Shown: one piece after another, positions 1-9,100 of the stretch | How positions within the stretch are numbered: position 1 is the first letter of the stretch | Layout of the letters: the number at the start of each line of letters is the position of its first letter | Assembly: GCA_042095835.1 (NCBI GenBank) | Contig: JBELML010000082.1 | Coordinates: 1 to 27,467 of the forward strand | Origin: DATFKA01 sp042095835 | Lineage (GTDB): Bacteria; Bacteroidota; Bacteroidia; Chitinophagales; Saprospiraceae | Direction: 5' to 3' | Length of the DNA: 27,467 nt | Program-made: the position numbers and the translations under genes | Notes under the pieces: model-generated | Seen by the model: the letters and a program-made list of their open reading frames with translations, nothing else | Told to the model about the DNA's origin: nothing | The model's database searches: none

Positions 1-1032
1 GGTTATGTGGAAAACACCTATTCCGTCACGCCTGGACAAAGCATTGAATTTACAGTAGGCCTAGGCGGTGTTATCTCAAGCGCAAGCTCTAGCCCTGGTG
101 AAGACGGCGGGGATTCCTTCTACAACTATAATAGCCTTGGTATCGTGACCGCCGGTGGCGGTTCTGCTAATGGATCTAGTGGTGGCTCAGGAGGAACCAT
201 TAGCGGCAGTTTCGATGTCGGCAAAGCCGGAGGAGACGGAGACAATCGACTTAATCCTAACACCAGAGGCGGCGGTGGCGGTGGCTCAGGACTTTCTTCC
301 ACCAACGCCAGTGGTCAAACCGCAGGTACTCCTAATGGCGGAAGTGGTGGCAACGAAAATAATAATGGCGGGGAAGGCACAACACCCGGCGGTGGCGGTG
401 GCGGCCAAGGGAATACACCCAATCCCAATTCAGCAGTACTGCCTGGGTTTGGAGGCGATGGCCAAATATTGATCACCATCACCGACATGCTTAATATGCC
501 CGTAGAATTATCTTATTTTGAAGCTAAGCTAGTAGATCAATCTGTCCTGCTCAATTGGACGACAACTGCTGAAATTGATAATGATAAATTCGAGATTCAA
601 AGAAGTAGCGATGGTCATACTTTTCAAACGCTCGGCGAGGTCAATGGACATGGCACCAGCATCGAAGTACAGGATTATACCTTTGAAGATCCTTTTCCTG
701 TTACAGGCCAAAACTATTATCGCCTTAAACAGATAGACTTTGATGGTCAGTATGCCTACAGTCCTCTTGAAGTCGTAGAAGTGACCTCTAGGGTATCAAG
801 AGCTAGCATTTTTCCTAATCCGGCAAATGATCAACTTTTTATTAATACCTCAAACTTTCAAAGGCAATTGACCCTTTCTGTTTTTGATATCAATGGTCGG
901 TTTTTATTCCAGAAAGATATGGGAGAAGCTCAGCTTCAGGCCATCAATATCGCTGACTTCAGGCCTGGACTTTACACCCTAAGGTTACAAGATGATACAC
1001 AAAGTTCTATTCTCCGTTTTATTAAGCAATAA
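1..1032 (+). CDS. Glycine-rich surface protein with T9SS type A C-terminal sorting domain (5' truncated)
   Basis: The reading frame is already open at base 1 (Gly-Tyr before the GTG at 7), so the N-terminus and signal peptide lie outside the window. Residues up to about 155 are extremely rich in Gly, Ser, Asn and Thr, with runs of five or six glycines, and fit the glycine-rich domain of Bacteroidota surface proteins. Next comes a beta-sandwich-like segment starting MPVELSYFEAK and containing LNWTTTAE and NYYRLKQID, a fibronectin-like module typical just before sorting domains. The last ~75 residues (IFPNPANDQLFIN ... GLYTLRLQD ... RFIKQ) match the T9SS type A sorting domain, which sends a protein across the outer membrane and is normally cleaved for surface attachment. 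No enzymatic motif is visible. Function is probably adhesive or structural (inference). A strong hairpin follows the stop. Confidence 0.9.
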   Translation, partial: GYVENTYSVTPGQSIEFTVGLGGVISSASSSPGEDGGDSFYNYNSLGIVTAGGGSANGSSGGSGGTISGSFDVGKAGGDGDNRLNPNTRGGGGGGSGLSSTNASGQTAGTPNGGSGGNENNNGGEGTTPGGGGGGQGNTPNPNSAVLPGFGGDGQILITITDMLNMPVELSYFEAKLVDQSVLLNWTTTAEIDNDKFEIQRSSDGHTFQTLGEVNGHGTSIEVQDYTFEDPFPVTGQNYYRLKQIDFDGQYAYSPLEVVEVTSRVSRASIFPNPANDQLFINTSNFQRQLTLSVFDINGRFLFQKDMGEAQLQAINIADFRPGLYTLRLQDDTQSSILRFIKQ

Positions 1033-1065
1033 AAAGGAGACCATCACCGTCTTACCATACGCTAA

Positions 1066-1099
1066 GCCTGAGGTCTAAATGCAGTTTTAGATCTCAGGC
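1066..1099 (+). terminator. Strong 14-bp hairpin after the T9SS gene, terminator-like without U-tract
   Basis: Arms 1066-1079 (GCCTGAGGTCTAAA) and 1086-1099 (TTTAGATCTCAGGC) pair over 14 positions with one G.U wobble and a 6-nt loop. It lies 34 bp past the stop codon of the sorting-domain gene. No T-run follows, so classic intrinsic termination is uncertain; it may instead protect the 3' end of the mRNA. Confidence 0.45.
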
Positions 1100-1160
1100 A
1101 AACATTCTTAAACGCTACTGTTCTCGAAAGTAATTTTTTTATTATTGTAGAAACCATTGC

Positions 1161-1168
1161 TAACTTTA
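1161..1168 (+). promoter_or_regulatory. Probable Bacteroidota -7 promoter element (TAACTTTA)
   Basis: TAACTTTA matches the Bacteroidota TAnnTTTG -7 box at 7 of 8 positions. It ends only 7 bases before the ATG at 1176 and 13 before the ATG at 1182. If used, the transcript would be leaderless or nearly so and would favour the second ATG. The -33 region is T-rich but has no clear TTTG. Confidence 0.4.
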
Positions 1169-1175
1169 CACAAAA

Positions 1176-2312
1176 ATGGTGATGAAAATCTCCCCTCTTA
1201 TTACTCTACTTTTACTGCTCTTTGTTGTTAGTTGTCAAGATGAAACCCTGGAAATCAATAGCCTCGAAGCATTTGACGATTTCCTCGAGGAAGAGATGAG
1301 CGAGCAAGATATTCCAGCCTTATCCGTTCTCCTATTCGAAGGATCAAGCATTAAGTATGAAAAGTATTTGGGCCAATCTGATATCCAGAACGCCAAGGCC
1401 CTGACCCAAGATGACATCTTCCTCATGGCCTCTGTATCCAAGATGGTAACGGGCGTTGCTCTTCTTCAACTTTATGAAGCTGGTTTATTTGATTTGGACG
1501 ATAGCATCAATGATTATTTACCATTCAGTATATCCGTGCCGAATCAATCTGTGGCTATTTCTTTCCGAATGTTGCTCACCCATACTTCAGCTATTGAAGA
1601 TGGCCCTAATGCCGAAATTTTTTACTCCTATGGAAAAGACAGTCCTCTAGCTCTAAAAAACTACCTAGAGGCATATTTAGTAGCAGGCGGTGAATATTAT
1701 AATGCCTCCGATAATTTTTATAATCAAGCTCCAGGTGTAGCGCATAATTATTCAAATATGGCTTCTGCTCTGATTGGAGTTTTGGTAGAGGAGATCGCTG
1801 GCCAAGATTTTAGGAGCTATTGCCGCGAGCATATCTTCCAACCCTTGAATATGGATAATACTTATTGGAGTTTGGACGCAGCTTTACAATCGAATAAAAC
1901 ATTAGTGAAACCCTACGAATACAGCGGTGGCGATTTTAAGGCGATAGAACACTATACCTTTCCAGATTATCCAAATGGCGCACTACGTTCTACGCCACGG
2001 AATATGATGCAATTTTTAAGCGCCCTCGCCCAAGATGGCTTTTCTAACAACCATCAACTACTGAAAGCAAGTACGGTAACCGAAATGCTCCGCCAACAAA
2101 TCCCCAACCTGGACAGCTCTATGGGACTACATGCCTTTCTCCTTGATGAAGACAATAACCTTTGGGGGCACGATGGTTCTGAACAAGGTGTATCTACTGA
2201 GGTAGGTTTTAATCCATCTACCGACATTGGAGTCGTCGTTTTATCCAATAAGCAGGATGTTGATGTGAGTACCATTCTATTAGAAGCCTATGCTTTTGGA
2301 CTTAAACAATAA
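1176..2312 (+). CDS. Lipoprotein serine hydrolase, beta-lactamase/penicillin-binding fold
   Basis: The N-terminus is a lipoprotein signal with lipobox VVSC (Cys20), so the protein should be anchored to a membrane facing the periplasm or outside. The three active-site motifs of the class C beta-lactamase/D-peptidase superfamily are present: SVSK (Ser86 nucleophile, Lys89), YSN (Tyr192-Asn194) and HDG (His332-Gly334) in place of KTG. LLTHTSAI around residue 136 is also typical. At 378 residues the length is normal for the family. Members include esterases, D-amino-acid peptidases and carboxypeptidases, and the substrate cannot be read from the sequence, so beta-lactam resistance should not be assumed. 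Start is ATG 1176 or ATG 1182; both leave the signal intact. It appears monocistronic with its own promoter. Confidence 0.9.
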   Translation: MVMKISPLITLLLLLFVVSCQDETLEINSLEAFDDFLEEEMSEQDIPALSVLLFEGSSIKYEKYLGQSDIQNAKALTQDDIFLMASVSKMVTGVALLQLYEAGLFDLDDSINDYLPFSISVPNQSVAISFRMLLTHTSAIEDGPNAEIFYSYGKDSPLALKNYLEAYLVAGGEYYNASDNFYNQAPGVAHNYSNMASALIGVLVEEIAGQDFRSYCREHIFQPLNMDNTYWSLDAALQSNKTLVKPYEYSGGDFKAIEHYTFPDYPNGALRSTPRNMMQFLSALAQDGFSNNHQLLKASTVTEMLRQQIPNLDSSMGLHAFLLDEDNNLWGHDGSEQGVSTEVGFNPSTDIGVVVLSNKQDVDVSTILLEAYAFGLKQ

Positions 2313-2380
2313 ACGTTTACAAAAGGTATCTACCCACTACAGTCTCCTTTTGCAAGGGTCGATCATAAAGAAGGTACCCA

Positions 2381-2415
2381 GGCTAGCACTTCCAAGTCGT
2401 GTAAGTGGCCTAGCC
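2381..2415. other. Imperfect hairpin between serine hydrolase and small membrane protein
   Basis: GGCTAG-CACTT (2381-2391) pairs with AAGTG-(gc)-CTAGCC (2403-2415), 11 bp with a 2-nt bulge and an 11-nt loop. No T-run follows on the plus strand. It could be a weak terminator for the upstream gene or a structure in the leader of the small gene. Confidence 0.3.
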
Positions 2416-2443
2416 GCAATACCTTATCTCCTAATCGATAACC

Positions 2444-2662
2444 ATGAATGAATTAAATAAAAAACAAAGGGGCTTAAAAATATCCGCTGGATTACTGGTT
2501 GGTTATCTGTTAGGTGGAAGCATAAATATGCTCGTGTTTGGCAAAACGTGGAGCACAGCTTTTTCAGAGAAAGCCTTACTATTTGGTATCATGGGAATAG
2601 CAGCTTCTATTTTTGTCATTTCAAGATTGAAGCGTAAAGAAAAAAGAGAAAACACCAATTAA
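2444..2662 (+). CDS. Small two-helix membrane protein, function unknown
   Basis: This 72-residue protein starts with a charged segment (MNELNKKQRGLK), then has two hydrophobic helices at about residues 12-32 (glycine-rich, with GLLVGYLLGG) and 43-61 (LLFGIMGIAASIFVI). It ends in a strongly basic, polar tail (SRLKRKEKRENTN). The positive-inside rule places both ends in the cytoplasm. No family is recognised. No overlapping longer frame competes, and its hydrophobic/charged layout is that of a real small membrane protein. It follows the serine hydrolase by 131 bp and is convergent with the LytTR regulator. Being a true gene is likely but not certain. Confidence 0.6.
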   Translation: MNELNKKQRGLKISAGLLVGYLLGGSINMLVFGKTWSTAFSEKALLFGIMGIAASIFVISRLKRKEKRENTN

Positions 2663-2677
2663 ACAGCGGTAAACCCA

Positions 2678-2731
2678 ATCCTATCGGGTGAAGGTCTGTC
2701 ACCAAACACTTGGTTCAACCAAAGATAGGAT
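2678..2731. other. Compact three-way-junction fold between convergent genes
   Basis: An outer 8-bp stem ATCCTATC (2678-2685) / GATAGGAT (2724-2731) encloses two hairpins: GGTGA (2687-2691)/TCACC (2699-2703) with a 7-nt loop, and TTGGT (2710-2714)/ACCAA (2718-2722) with a 3-nt loop. All three stems are perfect Watson-Crick. It lies in the 78-bp gap between the small membrane gene and the 3' end of the LytTR gene, so it could fold in either transcript. No U-tract flanks it. Confidence 0.4.
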
Positions 2732-2740
2732 CAAACAATG

Positions 2741-3469
2741 CTAGATCACCTCAAGTCGCTTCAAAAAATCTTCCTTATTACGTTTACTCAAGGGGATACG
2801 GTGCTCCCCTAAATGGATGGTATAGTCTAATAGATCGACGTTGGTCACCAGTTTTAAATTCCCAGCATAACTGCGATGCGTTTGGGCAAATTGTTTTGAT
2901 CCCAAAAGCCCAATCATCTCTTGAAGAGAGCGGCGTAAGAGGTATTTCCTTTGCTTGGTGATGATATTGATATAGCGTCCATTTGCCTCTAAATAGACAA
3001 TGTCATCAAAGACTATTTTATCTAATTGCTGCCCAGATTTTATAAAAAAATGATCCTCAGAAAATATCGTTTCCTTATCTTCTGTTGTAGTATTCTTGGC
3101 CAACTGACTTATCGTCAATTCAATCGATCGCCTGAGTTGAATTTCTGTAAATGGCTTGGTCAGAAAACCAATAGGATTAGTCCGATTCGCCCTGCGAAAA
3201 GTGAGGTCATCATGCTGGGAAGTGATAAAAATAATCGGAATGGCCTGCTTTTGCTGAATGATATCTGCCAGTTCTATGCCATCGTATTCGCCTTTTATAT
3301 TGATATCCATAATGATCAAATCGGGCTGCTTTTCTGCTAGTAAATCTAGGGCTGCCTTGCTATTATCGAGTGTAGCTAAATGCTGATAGCCTAGCTTATC
3401 TAATTGCATCTCAATCTTACCCGCGTACAAAGCTTCATCCTCAATAATTAAAACCTGAACAGTTGACAT
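2741..3469 (-). CDS. LytTR-family response regulator
   Basis: Residues 1-125 form a receiver domain with acidic pocket Glu10-Asp11, phosphoacceptor Asp55 in IIMDINI, switch Thr83 (FITS) and Lys105 (LTKPF). After a linker, residues ~135-240 form a LytTR DNA-binding domain (IVYLEANGRYINI, LLRRSLQEM, FAQTHRSY, IPLSKRN). Such regulators bind direct repeats upstream of target genes. It begins 12 bp after the stop of the TPR histidine kinase on the same strand, so the two are almost certainly one operon and a cognate pair. Starts at ATG with a normal 242-residue length. Targets are unknown; the divergent PLAT-protein gene is the nearest candidate (inference). Confidence 0.93.
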   Translation of the reverse strand: MSTVQVLIIEDEALYAGKIEMQLDKLGYQHLATLDNSKAALDLLAEKQPDLIIMDINIKGEYDGIELADIIQQKQAIPIIFITSQHDDLTFRRANRTNPIGFLTKPFTEIQLRRSIELTISQLAKNTTTEDKETIFSEDHFFIKSGQQLDKIVFDDIVYLEANGRYINIITKQRKYLLRRSLQEMIGLLGSKQFAQTHRSYAGNLKLVTNVDLLDYTIHLGEHRIPLSKRNKEDFLKRLEVI

Positions 3470-3481
3470 GGTGCTTGACTT

Positions 3482-5917
3482 TTAGAGCATATTTTGAGCC
3501 ACCTTTGGCGTGGTAAAAATAAAAGATGTTCCTTTTCCTAATTGACTAATGACTTTTATACTGCCTTTGTTGAGTTCGACTAGTTCTCTACAAAGAATCA
3601 GTCCCAAGCCAGCACCCTTCTCTCCCGCAGTGCCATCGGTAGTGGTATGACTTAAACTAAAAATATGTGGTACTAATTCTGGCTTGATCCCAACACCATT
3701 ATCTTTTACCTCGACACTGATGGTGTATTCATTTTCAAAAGTAGAGATACTGATTATACCATTCCTTGGCGTAAACTTCAAGGCATTATTAATCAAATTC
3801 CGAAGGATAGTACTCAGCGCATTTTCATCGGCGTAAGCCATTTCCCCTACTGAAATATGATTTTCTAAACGAATGCCTTTGGTACTTGCAAAGGGTTCAT
3901 AAAGCTCTAAAATATTGCGACTAATGGGTTGTAAGAAAATAGCTCGAGGTCGATAAGACATTGCCTCCGTTTGGACCAAAGCCCAGTTCAGCAGGTTATC
4001 CAAAAGGGTCGACAGCTTTTTTGCAGTCTGCTCTACTCTACTACTGAGTAGTTGGAGTTTATTCACATCATTTTTTGATAAATAGTACTCCATCTGTTCC
4101 CCTACACTGTCTAAAGCAGTGATGGGGCTTCTGATGTCATGGGCAATGATGCTAAAAAATTTATCCTTAGTGGCATTCAAATTGGCGAGCTGGCGATTTT
4201 TATCCTCCAAAGCCTTCTTCGTCAGTCGGATTTGATAAAATAGATAAGTACCCACAAGTAATAAGATTAAAAGGCCAATCGCTAAGGTCAAATACAAATT
4301 CTTTTGGGTGCTTAATAGCTGAGCTTTCAAATTGGCTTGATCTTTCTCGGCGATGTAGTCGTTGACATTCTGGCGAATTCGCTCCGTTTTCGCGATTTGT
4401 TGCACTTCTTGTTGGTAGAGGCTATCGTGATAAACGAAAAAAGTATCATAATGGACCAAAGCTTTTTGGTAATCACCTCGCTCCTCATAAATCTTGCGTA
4501 GGAGTTGGTGCAGGTCTTTACGACCATCCAGATTACTAAATTGCAAAAGATGTTCTTTCGCATATTGAGCATAATAAAGGGCCGAATCTAGCTGCTGATC
4601 TTGATAATAAATGTTAGCCAAATTTAAATTGGAAGAAAATAACCCAGGAAACCTATTCTGGTCTTGTAGTATAGACCTGCCGACTTGAGCATAGTGAATA
4701 GCAGAATCTGGTTCATTTTTGATATTCCATCCTCTACTGATAGAATAATAAATATCCGGTAGGTCAATGTCATCATGAATCGCTAGCGTAAAGTCTTTTG
4801 CTTTTTGAAGAAACTGCATAGCCAAATCAGCCTCTTGCTGAACAAAAGACAGCTCTGCCATTTGGATATAATTTTTCAGCAAACATATCGTATCACCTAC
4901 CGCTTGACAATTGGCATTAGATTTTTGGTAGTTGAGGATAGACTGCTCATAATCGCCGAGTTCTAGGTAAAGCCAGCCAAATTGCTGCAGCACATAACTT
5001 TCATTTCTTCTTTCTCCCTGTTCTTGGTAAATAGTCAAGGCTTGAGTCAGATGTTCGATGCATGCTTTATAATCCCCCTCAAAATCGGCAATCTCGTAGA
5101 GGTTTTCGTAGCACCATGCCACAAAGGATGGCATCTGGGTTTGCTCATAAATCTCTATTGCTTTTTGGGTATATGCTCTAGCCGTATCAGGGTTGCCTTT
5201 TTCCAGGAAGACTTCACCCATATAGATGAGTACTTGTCCTTCGTTGAGTAAGCCCCCATCGGTTGCATCTGCACTTGGGCCTTGCAAGGTAGGGTCTATA
5301 AAACTCGTTTCCCTCATTTCATAGTAGGACTGAAGCGCTTTTTTAAAAACAGCAATCCCTTCATCGAATCGTCCTAGATCTAATAGACAAAGGCCATATT
5401 CTTTGTAGAAATTTCCTCTATCCTTAGGGTGGACCCTATCATCTAAATTCGGTAAAAAGTCTTCTAATATTGTTAAGGCTTGATCCAGGTTGCTTTTATC
5501 ATGATGATAATATTCCGCTAAATGATACTGTATAAAAGCCTCTATACTGACCGAGCCAATAGCTTGGTTGAGCGCTATGGCTTTTTCTAACAAAGGAAGT
5601 GCTTTGTCTGGACCTTCCAACTCGATAATTTGATTATACTTATAAACATAAGCTCGGGCTTCGCCCTCCCTAAAACCAATATTTTGAGCTATTTCAAGCG
5701 CACTATCTACTACCGTAAGGGCCTCTTCATAAGTCCCCTCAAACGATTTTAGCCGAACCTCTGCTAAGAGCAAATCCACTTTCTGAAATTCATTAAGTGG
5801 CGTGGAACGGAGCTTTTCTAAACTATCGCGGATCCATCCCTGTGCAAGTATAGGTTGAATAGACACCAAAAGGAAAGCAAGGCTTAAAAAGTGCTTATAC
5901 ATTTTTTTGGATTTCAA
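3482..5917 (-). CDS. TPR-repeat sensor histidine kinase
   Basis: The 811-residue protein has a signal peptide (about residues 1-25, ending ILAQ) and a long extracytoplasmic region to about residue 500. That region is built of tetratricopeptide repeats (e.g. EALTVVDSALEIAQ, ALTILEDFLPNL, AIAVFKKALQSYYE, ARAYTQKAIEIYEQ, YEQSILNYQKS). One transmembrane helix follows at ~541-561, then a short coiled coil and a HisKA domain with phospho-acceptor His593 (AHDIRSP). The HATPase domain has N-box NLINNALKF (707-715), G1 DNGVGI (739-744) and G2 GAGLGL (768-773), so all catalytic motifs are intact. It precedes the LytTR regulator by 12 bp, forming a two-component operon. TPRs probably sense a protein or peptide partner in the periplasm (inference). 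The upstream region is shared with the divergent PLAT protein. Confidence 0.95.
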   Translation of the reverse strand: MKSKKMYKHFLSLAFLLVSIQPILAQGWIRDSLEKLRSTPLNEFQKVDLLLAEVRLKSFEGTYEEALTVVDSALEIAQNIGFREGEARAYVYKYNQIIELEGPDKALPLLEKAIALNQAIGSVSIEAFIQYHLAEYYHHDKSNLDQALTILEDFLPNLDDRVHPKDRGNFYKEYGLCLLDLGRFDEGIAVFKKALQSYYEMRETSFIDPTLQGPSADATDGGLLNEGQVLIYMGEVFLEKGNPDTARAYTQKAIEIYEQTQMPSFVAWCYENLYEIADFEGDYKACIEHLTQALTIYQEQGERRNESYVLQQFGWLYLELGDYEQSILNYQKSNANCQAVGDTICLLKNYIQMAELSFVQQEADLAMQFLQKAKDFTLAIHDDIDLPDIYYSISRGWNIKNEPDSAIHYAQVGRSILQDQNRFPGLFSSNLNLANIYYQDQQLDSALYYAQYAKEHLLQFSNLDGRKDLHQLLRKIYEERGDYQKALVHYDTFFVYHDSLYQQEVQQIAKTERIRQNVNDYIAEKDQANLKAQLLSTQKNLYLTLAIGLLILLLVGTYLFYQIRLTKKALEDKNRQLANLNATKDKFFSIIAHDIRSPITALDSVGEQMEYYLSKNDVNKLQLLSSRVEQTAKKLSTLLDNLLNWALVQTEAMSYRPRAIFLQPISRNILELYEPFASTKGIRLENHISVGEMAYADENALSTILRNLINNALKFTPRNGIISISTFENEYTISVEVKDNGVGIKPELVPHIFSLSHTTTDGTAGEKGAGLGLILCRELVELNKGSIKVISQLGKGTSFIFTTPKVAQNML

Positions 5918-5955
5918 TACACTTCTTCAAAATACTGATTTCTCCTCTCCTACCA

Positions 5956-5970
5956 AAGTGCTCTGCACTT
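5956..5970. other. Short perfect dyad in the divergent kinase/PLAT-protein intergenic region
   Basis: AAGTGC-TCT-GCACTT is a 6-bp perfect inverted repeat with a 3-nt spacer, extendable by CCA/TGG with a one-base bulge. It lies 39 bp upstream of the kinase start and 147 bp upstream of the PLAT-protein start. It could be an operator or a leader hairpin. No clear -7 box could be assigned nearby. Confidence 0.25.
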
Positions 5971-6116
5971 GTGGGGCTATATTTTACGGTGGTGTTCCAA
6001 AAATGCCCGCTAGTGTACAAGAGTATGTCCGCTCAATTCCTTTCGCCAATAAATCTAAAGCACTAGCCATAATTTGAGGTATTCGTAATAAACATTCTAT
6101 CAGTAAAACCTTCAGC

Positions 6117-9100
6117 ATGAACCTACGAAACCTTTTCTATTTGCTTGCTATTCAGTTGCTTTTTTGCTTCCCTATAATTGCTCAAAATAACACCTTAGCT
6201 CTTAACCCGGCACCTCCACTAGGTAGCGAAAGCTCCACTTCTTCTGAAGATGAAATCGAAGCTATCGCACAAAGCATCAATCGCTATTTACAAGGAGCCG
6301 GAATCCGCATTTCCGCCTTGGATACTGAAGTAAGCGGCACAGAGCGTAAGGTAAGCGGAAAAGTTTCCTTATTTGGATTCGACAACCTTACTTTAAGTGG
6401 TGCCCTTAGTTCTAAGTTAAAAGTGAAAAACTTAAGTATTGTATTTCCTGCCGCGGCCTCCATTGACCTAGCCAAATTCTCCAAAATGCTGGGCAATGCT
6501 GATCTTTCTGATTTTTTACCAGCAGGCTTCCCAATCAACACAGGTTTATCCATCCAACAATTGAACCTCGATTTTGAAAACAATGGTCGAACCATCCAAC
6601 AGTTTAAGGCCGATTTTGAGGTGGGTGGCTATTCTATTCCAGGTTTTGATGCAGTCGCCTTAGAAGGGATGGACTTAAGCTTTGATATCGAATCGCCCAC
6701 TAGATCTGCTAGAAAAGTAGGCGGCAATATTACAGGTAGAGGCAGACTAGGTGCCCTTCCGGTAAGTATAGCAGCGCAGCTCTCTTCCAATCCTTCAGAT
6801 ATCGCTTTTGTCAGTACTATAGAAAACATTAACCTACAAACTGTTTTGACAAGTTTTGTTGACAATGCTGAAGTTAATGCCTTTCTTGATATCGTACCCG
6901 ACATATTCAAAGAAATCACCCTAAATACCCTGCAAGCTGAAGTTCAACCTGCTACCGGATTGTTCAAAGGAGTTGGCAATAGTACTTTAGGTAGCATCGA
7001 GATGCAACTTACTGCACCACGCGGCAACAAAAAAGCGGTGATGTGTCTAGGTATTGCGCCACCTCCAAGTTTTAAATTCTCTGAAATTAGTGGCGCCCTG
7101 ATTGCTCTAGACTCTCTTGATTTTTCTGGCTCTGCATTCATCATGTCGACGGGAGAGATTGCCTCTTACACCTCTTCTCTCAGCGCTCTCGCCAGCCAAC
7201 CAGAATTGAGGGTCTCGAAGGGTTTTAATATGTATTCGAGTATTGCCTTTGGGGAAGACATCGCTGACCTCTTGAAGGTCAATCAACTCAATCTCTCTGG
7301 TTGGATTAATGAAACTTTTACGGCCATCAGTATGGATGCTGCCTTGGATTTGGATCTTCAATTTTCGGAAGATGTGAAGATGTCCGAAATCAAGTTTGGT
7401 ATGCGCTTGACGCCTACCGTTCCACTCTTATTTAGTATTTCGGGTATGATGGAGGTAAAAATGGGCACCGACAGACTCGGGTTTAATGCCGCTTTCGAAA
7501 TGGCGCCTATCGATCAGCAAATGAGGGGGCAATTCTTTATGCAAGCTTTAAAAAGGCAAAGAGGAGAGGAGCTTTTTGAGCTGATAGATGAGTTTGGGAA
7601 TCCTGTACCACCAGAGTGGGCAGAGCCATTTGGTATCCCGGGTATTGGTTTACGTAGGTTAGGTGCCAGCGCCGGTATTGATTTGAAACTTGCTCCTGTT
7701 TTCCTGAATGAGGTTGGCTTTACGGCTGCTGCCCGCTTAGGTACAGTCCCAAACACCAGTAAGCATGTTCAAGCAGATGGAACAATTGTTGTCAACATCT
7801 CTAATCCAACACGTAGCGTCCTGGAGGTAGATATAAAAAATATGACCATCTTGGCCTTAATCGAGGCCTTCGTAGAAGATCATGGTATTCAAGACGGCCC
7901 CATTAAGGACTTTTTAGGATCTGGTTTAGAAGATAGCCATTTATTGGTGGTTCCTGTAGATGGTCTAGAGTTTTTCGGCAAACGATATAGCAAAGGAATC
8001 GCCGCTGGTGCTACTATGAACTTTGGCGGCTACAAAGTCTACTCCGACTTTAGCCTTAGCAAATCTGGCGTCTCTGGCTATGGATCCCTAGATCCTATCA
8101 ATTGGGGAAACGGTCAATTTGTCCTATCCGGCAGAACGGGAGATCGTCCTGAAATGCGTTTAAAACTCATGAAAGGTCAAGCTCCAGAGGTATATGTAGA
8201 TGGTATCGTCAATTTACTAGGGATCAGTAGCGAAACGACGATGTCCATTGACAATACGGGCTTTGAATTGATCACTGTCGGTAAAATTTTTGATGAATTT
8301 GAAGCGGTCATTGAAGCCAAAGGAAAGGCCTTTACTCAAGAGGGCAGCGGCCTTTATTTGCGTGCAGCTTTAAGAAATGATCTCGTTAGTCGCCTGAACC
8401 AAGAGGTGACTAAAGGCATCGAACAGGCTACTATTTCTGTACAGAACCAACTGCAACAAAACCGCAGGGATTTACTACAAGCAAAAGCAGACCTCGTCAA
8501 GATTGATCAAAGGATTGCTGTAAAAGCAGCCCAAGTAGCATCAAGAAGAGAGGCAGATTTACAGGCTATGAGAAATGAGGCTTTACGGGCTAGAAGAGAA
8601 CAAAAAGCGGCCCTAGATTTTCACAAAAAGAATATCCGTACACTGACCAGATGGATTAATGAAAAAGGGGACTGGCCTTGGGAATTAGCCGAAAAAGTCG
8701 TCTTGTATAACCGTATTGCTTATCACCAATCTATGATTGAAGTGGCCAAGCCCATCTACGACAGCTACGATCAAACGGTAAATGAATTGGCCAATATAGG
8801 AGAAGATTTCCCTATAGATATTGAGTTGTCGGACCTTTATATCGAAAAAGCAGCAAAAGAAACTTATTTAGAAACAGCTCTGTTAACCGTAGACGTAGTT
8901 GAAAACGTATCGGTCAGCACATTGGAGGCCGCCAACTTCATCATGGATAATGCCCTTGGAGGGATATTTGATATCAAGTCGGCTGAATTTGAGGGTAACC
9001 TCGGCTTTAACGACAACTACCATATCAAAGTGAACTTTAATGTCACCTTTGCAAAGGCACCTTATCATTTTGATGCCTATATCGACTTCAAAAACCCAGA

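Noticed and set aside
155..472. Overlapping 105-residue frame inside the glycine-rich gene
   Set aside because: It is a shadow of GGN-rich codons read in another frame (Ala/Val-rich); the real frame has a clear domain structure.
1176..2312. Calling the serine hydrolase an antibiotic-resistance beta-lactamase
   Set aside because: The motifs define only the superfamily; HDG instead of KTG and the lipoprotein anchor are common in esterase/peptidase members.
2678..2731. Three-way junction considered as a tRNA
   Set aside because: It has only three stems in 54 nt, with no anticodon arm, T-loop sequence or CCA end.
2710..2961. Plus-strand frame over the LytTR gene's 3' end
   Set aside because: It lies opposite the conserved LytTR domain, shows no family features, and the opposite strand is clearly coding.
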